From positions 50,352,398-50,416,397 of the forward strand of contig NC_092521.1 of NCBI RefSeq assembly GCF_037038585.1: DNA of 64,000 nt, written 5' to 3'. The notes beneath the pieces were generated by a model, which had not been told where the DNA came from, searched no databases, and worked only from the letters and a program-made list of their open reading frames with translations. Positions 61,001 through 64,000 of the stretch are shown one piece after another. Position numbers and translations under genes: made by a program. Source of the stretch: Patagioenas fasciata (lineage: Eukaryota > Chordata > Aves > Columbiformes > Columbidae). Position 1 is the stretch's first letter; the number at the start of each line of letters is the position of its first letter.

Positions 61001-62122
61001 CTTCTCAGCAGGGTAGATGTGGAACAAACTTAAGCCAACTCTCAAATGTTTGGGCAATGCTGCTTCATTGAACTCACTGATTTCTCAGAGTGGAATGTGC
61101 TACTCATGTTCAGCAATCCATCCTCTGCACCAGGGAGCTGAATTTGGGCCTCATCTTTTATCAATAAAGCAGCATCTGCTTTCTTGGCTCCAGGCACAGT
61201 GGATGGTCCTTTGAGGTCTTGTGTTAGGGCTCAGTGTATGAGACTCTTGTACCTCCTGCTCCTGGGCAGTTACCTTACCCTACTGTGGTGTATCAAAAAC
61301 ACCTGTACTGACATGTGGCTGAGATACAACTTTTTTTTTTGTTTGAAACAACATCTAGAGCCAAAGCTTATAACCTCTGTGAGGTGTGGAGCAGAGTTTC
61401 CTTAAGAGTAGTCTTGGCTACAGAAGCACTGGGGACTACTGTTCTATATGACTTGAGAATCAAAATCCACTTAATTGTCAGGAGAGAGCTTTGTAATATG
61501 CTGTTCCCAGCATTACTGAGTCATCTGTCTATTTGTTATACAGTAGAAATGTATTTGACTTCCTAATTGGAATTTAGGCTTCATGAAGTTAAACAGCTTG
61601 AAAGCTACAGGCAGATACTTTCCAGTGGTTATTTTTTCGATTTGAGGCTCTGTGGAGGTTGAAGTGAGTTAGTTGCCAGACATGTGTGGCTCCTGTTGAA
61701 ATTAGCAGTGCCTTTATTCAGAGCCATTTCGATGCCCGAAGTTAGTATTTCACCTCATGTTTCCAATAGTCTCTACTTTTCTGATTATGCAAGTGTATTA
61801 GAGGCCAGCCATAAGAGTGTCAGACTTTACTCAGACTCTAGAACAAAACCTGAGATAGACTAGACATAATGAAAGTTCTTTGTCCACCAGCTTTCTTTGT
61901 CCAAGCATGTTTAGCACTGCTTGGAGGGCGACTGTTCAATTCTGCATTAGGAAAACCAAGATGCCTGTAAGAGGTTGCTTATTTGAAATTAAGAGACTTT
62001 ATTAACAAGTTTTCCCCATCCCTTGCAGTGGACTGTTGGGATTCTTTCTGATGTTGCACACAGTGAAGCTAAAAAGCAGCACAACCTCAGGGCAATATGC
62101 AGCATGGAGTTTCCTTGCAAAG
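30995..62122 (+). CDS. TMEM241: TMEM241, Golgi nucleotide-sugar transporter-like protein (partial, 13 coding exons)
   Basis: TMEM241 is a multi-pass SLC35-type membrane protein, reported as a Golgi UDP-GlcNAc transporter needed for mannose-6-phosphate tagging of lysosomal proteins. Thirteen exons join in one frame to 255 codons and follow human TMEM241 end to end: [47 protein letters not shown] and [17 protein letters not shown]. Hydrophobic segments recur through the protein, consistent with the transporter fold. The human protein has 296 residues; the missing 41 or so (beginning IITAGLS) should be one exon past 64,000. Start and first-exon length (24 codons) match human. Several exons are very small (26, 35 and 36 bp). 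Introns reach 7.5 kb. It is divergent from RIOK3. Confidence 0.96.
31067..33186. other. TMEM241 intron 1
   Basis: It contains the downstream edge of the CpG island, an A/C-rich tract at 31,258-31,326 and a 16-base poly(T) at 33,044-33,059. No other gene or clear transposon is seen. Confidence 0.7.
33187..33233 (+). CDS. TMEM241: TMEM241 exon 2
   Basis: 47 bp encoding [15 protein letters not shown] and two bases of a Gly codon. The acceptor is ttttccag and the donor GTAAGT. Confidence 0.95.
33234..35762. other. TMEM241 intron 2
   Basis: AT-rich intronic DNA. I see no exon, RNA gene or recognisable repeat beyond scattered short homopolymers. Confidence 0.65.
35763..35840 (+). CDS. TMEM241: TMEM241 exon 3
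   Basis: 78 bp encoding [20 protein letters not shown] and then INLCS plus split codons. The acceptor is tgtttcag and the donor GTACCG. Confidence 0.95.
36545..36700 (+). mobile_element. Old CR1 3' fragment
   Basis: A decayed CR1 3' end: ctccatctctggagatattcaaaac..., then ggattggactagatga, ending near gattctgt. It is much more diverged than the copies at 12.7 and 30.2 kb. It lies in TMEM241 intron 3. Confidence 0.75.
37577..37790. repeat. A-rich then T-rich low-complexity tract
   Basis: An A/C-rich stretch (37,577-37,680) is followed by a pyrimidine tract with long T runs (37,736-37,772). The two could partly pair. It shows no coding similarity. Confidence 0.6.
38350..38499. mobile_element. 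Small non-autonomous hAT-type transposon with 8-bp target duplication
   Basis: A 134-bp element (38,358-38,491) has terminal inverted repeats CAGGGGTGTCAAACTCATT and CTGGGGTGTAAAACTCATT (17 of 19 identical). It is flanked by perfect 8-bp direct repeats GCTTAGAG at 38,350-38,357 and 38,492-38,499. An 8-bp duplication and a CAGGGG terminus are hAT traits; TA at the centre of the duplication fits the Buster group. It has no coding capacity and would have needed a transposase in trans. Confidence 0.85.
40315..40396 (+). CDS. TMEM241: TMEM241 exon 4
   Basis: 82 bp encoding [20 protein letters not shown] and then SRALSRL, a conserved membrane segment. The acceptor is ttcacag and the donor GTAAGA. 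Confidence 0.95.
40397..43593. other. TMEM241 intron 4
   Basis: Mixed-composition intron, somewhat GC-richer at 41,030-41,600 and 42,030-42,180. I recognise no exon, transposon or RNA gene. Confidence 0.6.
43594..43671 (+). CDS. TMEM241: TMEM241 exon 5
   Basis: 26 codons, phase 0 at both ends: [20 protein letters not shown] and then KFVQKE. The acceptor is acggcag and the donor GTAATT. Confidence 0.95.
43672..45076. other. TMEM241 intron 5
   Basis: AT-rich intron with poly(T) runs near 44,881-44,896 and at the 3' end before the next acceptor. Nothing else is supported. Confidence 0.6.
45077..45102 (+). CDS. TMEM241: TMEM241 exon 6 (26-bp microexon)
   Basis: A 26-bp exon encoding QTSHLKVC plus two bases of a Ser codon, matching the short mammalian KTSPAKIC segment. 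A long T tract ends in ttacag before it and the donor is GTAAGC. Both the preceding frame (KE) and the next exon require it. Confidence 0.9.
45103..46477. other. TMEM241 intron 6
   Basis: AT-rich intron with a poly(T) run near 45,270-45,283. No other feature is supported. Confidence 0.6.
46478..46529 (+). CDS. TMEM241: TMEM241 exon 7
   Basis: 52 bp encoding [17 protein letters not shown], a membrane segment. The acceptor is ctccacag and the donor GTGAGC. Confidence 0.95.
47172..47190. repeat. Poly(A) tract (19 A)
   Basis: Nineteen consecutive A bases in TMEM241 intron 7. No adjoining retrocopy was recognised. Confidence 0.9.
47684..47732 (+). CDS. TMEM241: TMEM241 exon 8
   Basis: 49 bp encoding [16 protein letters not shown] and one base of a Gly codon. 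The acceptor is tattacag and the donor GTAAGT. Confidence 0.95.
47733..49740. other. TMEM241 intron 8
   Basis: AT-rich intron with no exon, RNA gene or recognisable transposon that I can support. Confidence 0.6.
49741..49786 (+). CDS. TMEM241: TMEM241 exon 9
   Basis: 46 bp encoding [15 protein letters not shown], matching mammalian GAYKILQKSQKPSAL. The acceptor is caattacag and the donor GTAACA. Confidence 0.93.
50543..50705. repeat. AT-rich low-complexity block
   Basis: About 160 bp made almost only of A and T with repeated TAATATTA/TATAAT motifs, just before exon 10. It is likely prone to slippage. Confidence 0.75.
50774..50809 (+). CDS. TMEM241: TMEM241 exon 10 (36 bp)
   Basis: Encodes [11 protein letters not shown], matching mammalian DIDQQYLNYIF. 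The acceptor is ctcccag and the donor GTAAAA. Split Ser codons occur at both ends. Confidence 0.94.
53614..53838 (-). mobile_element. CR1 LINE 3' fragment, minus orientation
   Basis: It starts with a reversed CR1 tail (aatcatagaatcgtttaggttggaa) and continues through the typical 3' region to about 53,838, where similarity stops. It differs in sequence from the 30.2 and 55.9 kb copies, so it is probably another subfamily. Confidence 0.9.
55892..56262 (-). mobile_element. CR1 LINE 3' fragment, minus orientation
   Basis: It has the same subfamily, orientation and start as the copy at 30,170, with nearly identical runs such as the 'gagcccTGTCCAGCCTGGCC' stretch. It is truncated near 56,262 in the gccttctccaggctga motif. 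Confidence 0.92.
57480..58172 (+). mobile_element. Old CR1 fragment, plus orientation
   Basis: A long, decayed CR1 3' region: aagaacttggggataacactggatgctgag..., then acatcaggaaaaacttcttc, ggtgtggaatctccaag, gtgacccc and ccttcca. Many small changes and indels show that it is old. Confidence 0.8.
58334..58368 (+). CDS. TMEM241: TMEM241 exon 11 (35 bp)
   Basis: Encodes [11 protein letters not shown] plus split Ser and Gly codons, matching mammalian VVLLAFASHPTG. The acceptor is atttttcag and the donor GTAAAG. Confidence 0.94.
59584..59653 (+). CDS. TMEM241: TMEM241 exon 12
   Basis: 70 bp encoding [20 protein letters not shown] and then CA plus split codons; near-identical to mammalian TMEM241. 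The acceptor is ccctcag and the donor GTAACC. Confidence 0.95.
59654..62028. other. TMEM241 intron 12
   Basis: AT-rich intron. I see no exon, RNA gene or clear transposon in it. Confidence 0.6.
62029..62122 (+). CDS. TMEM241: TMEM241 exon 13
   Basis: 94 bp encoding [20 protein letters not shown] and then [11 protein letters not shown], aligned to mammalian GFLGFFLMFSTVKLK...GQCAAWIFFAK. The acceptor is cccttgcag and the donor GTAAGA. It ends in phase 0. Confidence 0.93.
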
Positions 62123-62545
62123 GTAAGAGAAAGGACGTCATAGAAACACAGTGGATCTGTGCTTTTCCCAGGAGAACTGAGGAATTTCTGCATCTCTCTA
62201 GTTTCCCTTGTGATTCCTGTGTGATGCTCCTAGGGCCTGTCAGTGCAACCTCCATGTAGAGTTGAGGTGACAAATATCAGGTGCATAGCAGGCCAGGATC
62301 ATTAGCTGAGGTGAAATGCTGTATATAGATTGAGTTAAATGGAACTGGGCTGATTATTTCAGCGAAGTATTTGGCCTACTGAATCCCAGTAATACGAACC
62401 TATACTTTCCAAAGGTGTTTTGGAGAAGAATACTCCTTCTGAGAGTGTGTGAACCAGCTGTTGTTTCCAGTATGTCTTCCCAGAGGCAAGAGTTAAAACT
62501 GTTTCTCTGAAGTTCAGTACCAGAACTCCCACAGCTATCATTGCA

Positions 62546-63285
62546 GGGGAGACTGGTGGATGTCATTTGGCTTGACACTAACAAGGCTCTTGACAGTATC
62601 TCCTGCACTCTTCTTATATCCAATTTAGACTGTTACAGTCTGGATGGGCAGACAATTAGATGGGTAAATAAATGGTTGGATGATCAGGCTCAGAAGATAG
62701 AGGTTAATGATTGCTACTCTAACTGGAGGCTTGTGACAGCTGGAGTAGCACAGGGGCCTGTGGTGGGACACCTCCTGTTTAACATCTTTGGTGAAGAATC
62801 AGAGATTATAAGAGTGCACTCACATTTGCAAAGGACACTGAACTGGGAGGATCAGTCTATAGCACTGGAGAACAAGGTTGCCTTCCAGAGGGACCTGGCC
62901 AGCTCCTGAGAAAGTCAGGGGCTGGAGCACTTTCTTTGTGAGGAGCAGAGAGAGACAGCTTTGGGAGCACCTAAGAGACAGCAGGCACCTAGTAGCTATG
63001 GAGAAATTATCAAGGCAGATCCAGGTTCTTTAGGATGGTGCATGGTGGGGTGGGGCAGGGATGAAGGATAAGTGTGAGTTGAAAGAAGAGAGCTTCAGAT
63101 TTGGTATAAGGAAAAACTTTTTCACCTCAAGAATGACTCAGGCAGGGACGCAGGTTGTCCAGGGAGGCTGTGCAGTCTCCAGCTTTGAACATTTTCAAGA
63201 CTCAAATGGACAAAGCCCTGAGCAACCCAGTCTGACCTCCTGTGGTCCATTCCTACTGGAATTATCTTATGATCTGTGGATCTAG
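62546..63285 (+). mobile_element. Old CR1 with reverse-transcriptase remnant
   Basis: The first 350 bp still translate to CR1-like reverse transcriptase: WVNKWLDDQAQKIEV, NWRLVTAGVAQGPVVGHLLF and NIF. The stretch that should carry the catalytic F.DD motif is deleted or scrambled. The remainder is a decayed CR1 3' region (ggaaaaactttttcacctc..., tgacctcctgtggtccattcctac). It is a dead relic. Confidence 0.85.
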
Positions 63286-64000
63286 GGTTTGGCTGTACTT
63301 GATTTAAGTTATTAACAGCTCATTTGTTAAATTATCAGTGGTAACTGCAATCAGAAGATCTTGTCAGACTCCTTTTCCTTGGTTAGATTTTACTTAGTTT
63401 CATCACTCTCAGCTAAGTCATCTGGAAACCACAACCTTCCCATGTGGTTTGTGATCGCAGCTTTCCTACTACAGTGAATGAAGCTCTTACCTTACAAAAA
63501 AAAAAAAAAGACTTGCGTAATATGCTTGTTTAGAAACTGTAGTCAAATGGGCCTTTGGTTTTTCTGGGGAAAAGAAGAAGGGAGTGATATGCCTCATTTT
63601 GTGCTTTGCAAGCTGTTCCACAATGTACAAGTCACGTAGAGTTTCTTACCAGTTTGAATTTCTTCCAAACATTCTGACTGTGCAGATTTTAGTACCTTAG
63701 CTTTCTTCTTGCTCCTTGGTAGCAAGTCAGCTGATCTAAAGCTTGCTCTTGCGTCTTTTATTTTCTTTTTTAACATTCTGGGTTGGAGATGGGAATAGCT
63801 GGCTCTGCTGGTAGGTATTGTGAATGAGGAGAAATGGTTCTACATGTGGTATTTCTGACCTATCAAAAAAAATGCAGGCAAAGATGTGTTGTGAAATATA
63901 TTTTAAGTAGATTTGGGTCCTTCCCAGTTGAAGTGGATCAGAGACACAAAGTCTGGACAGGATCAAAGCTTTTCCAAAGTTCAAGAGTTTCTAGATTTGT
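63286..64000. other. TMEM241 intron 13, to the window edge
   Basis: AT-rich DNA with a poly(A) run near 63,497-63,509. I searched for the terminal TMEM241 exon and did not find it. Confidence 0.6.

Noticed and set aside
1-64000. CRISPR arrays, operons, prophage or other prokaryotic systems
   Set aside because: The intron-exon structure and CR1 repeats show a bird nuclear genome, and no regularly spaced repeat array is seen.

Overview
This is vertebrate nuclear DNA, almost certainly from a bird. All coding sequence lies in short exons with GT/AG splice junctions. Promoters sit in CpG-rich islands. Nearly all recognisable interspersed repeats are CR1 LINE copies, the dominant avian retroposon, several with the typical 3' end. 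The species cannot be fixed from the sequence alone. Gene order matches human 18q11.2 (TMEM241 - RIOK3 - RMC1 - NPC1), with NPC1 expected just beyond the left edge.

Three genes were rebuilt exon by exon from the raw sequence, and in each the reading frame closes across every junction. (1) RMC1 (also called C18orf8 or Mic1), minus strand, 13,345 down to 26: 14 coding exons, 456 codons, with the C-terminal part off the left edge. (2) RIOK3, minus strand, 27,406 down to 17,358: complete, 13 coding exons, 514 residues plus stop. (3) TMEM241, plus strand, 30,995 to 62,122: 13 coding exons, 255 codons, with the last exon (about 41 residues in mammals) beyond the right edge.

Layout: 1-13.9 kb RMC1 and its CpG-island promoter, with a CR1 in intron 1; 13.9-17.36 kb the probable RIOK3 3'UTR and a short intergenic gap; 17.36-27.75 kb RIOK3 and its promoter; 27.75-30.2 kb an intergenic stretch with no gene I can support; 30.2-30.83 kb a CR1 that abuts the TMEM241 promoter; 31-64 kb TMEM241, with long introns holding five CR1 remnants and one small hAT-type DNA transposon flanked by a perfect 8-bp target duplication.

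Functionally, RMC1 is a subunit of the Mon1-Ccz1 Rab7 activator and is needed for late endosome/lysosome function and NPC1-dependent cholesterol export. TMEM241 is a Golgi nucleotide-sugar transporter of the SLC35 type, reported to carry UDP-GlcNAc for mannose-6-phosphate tagging of lysosomal proteins such as NPC2. RIOK3 is an atypical RIO kinase linked to pre-40S ribosome maturation and innate immune signalling. With NPC1 next door, three of four neighbours bear on lysosomal cholesterol export. Most other long open frames are chance frames in GC-rich or CR1 DNA and are not annotated.
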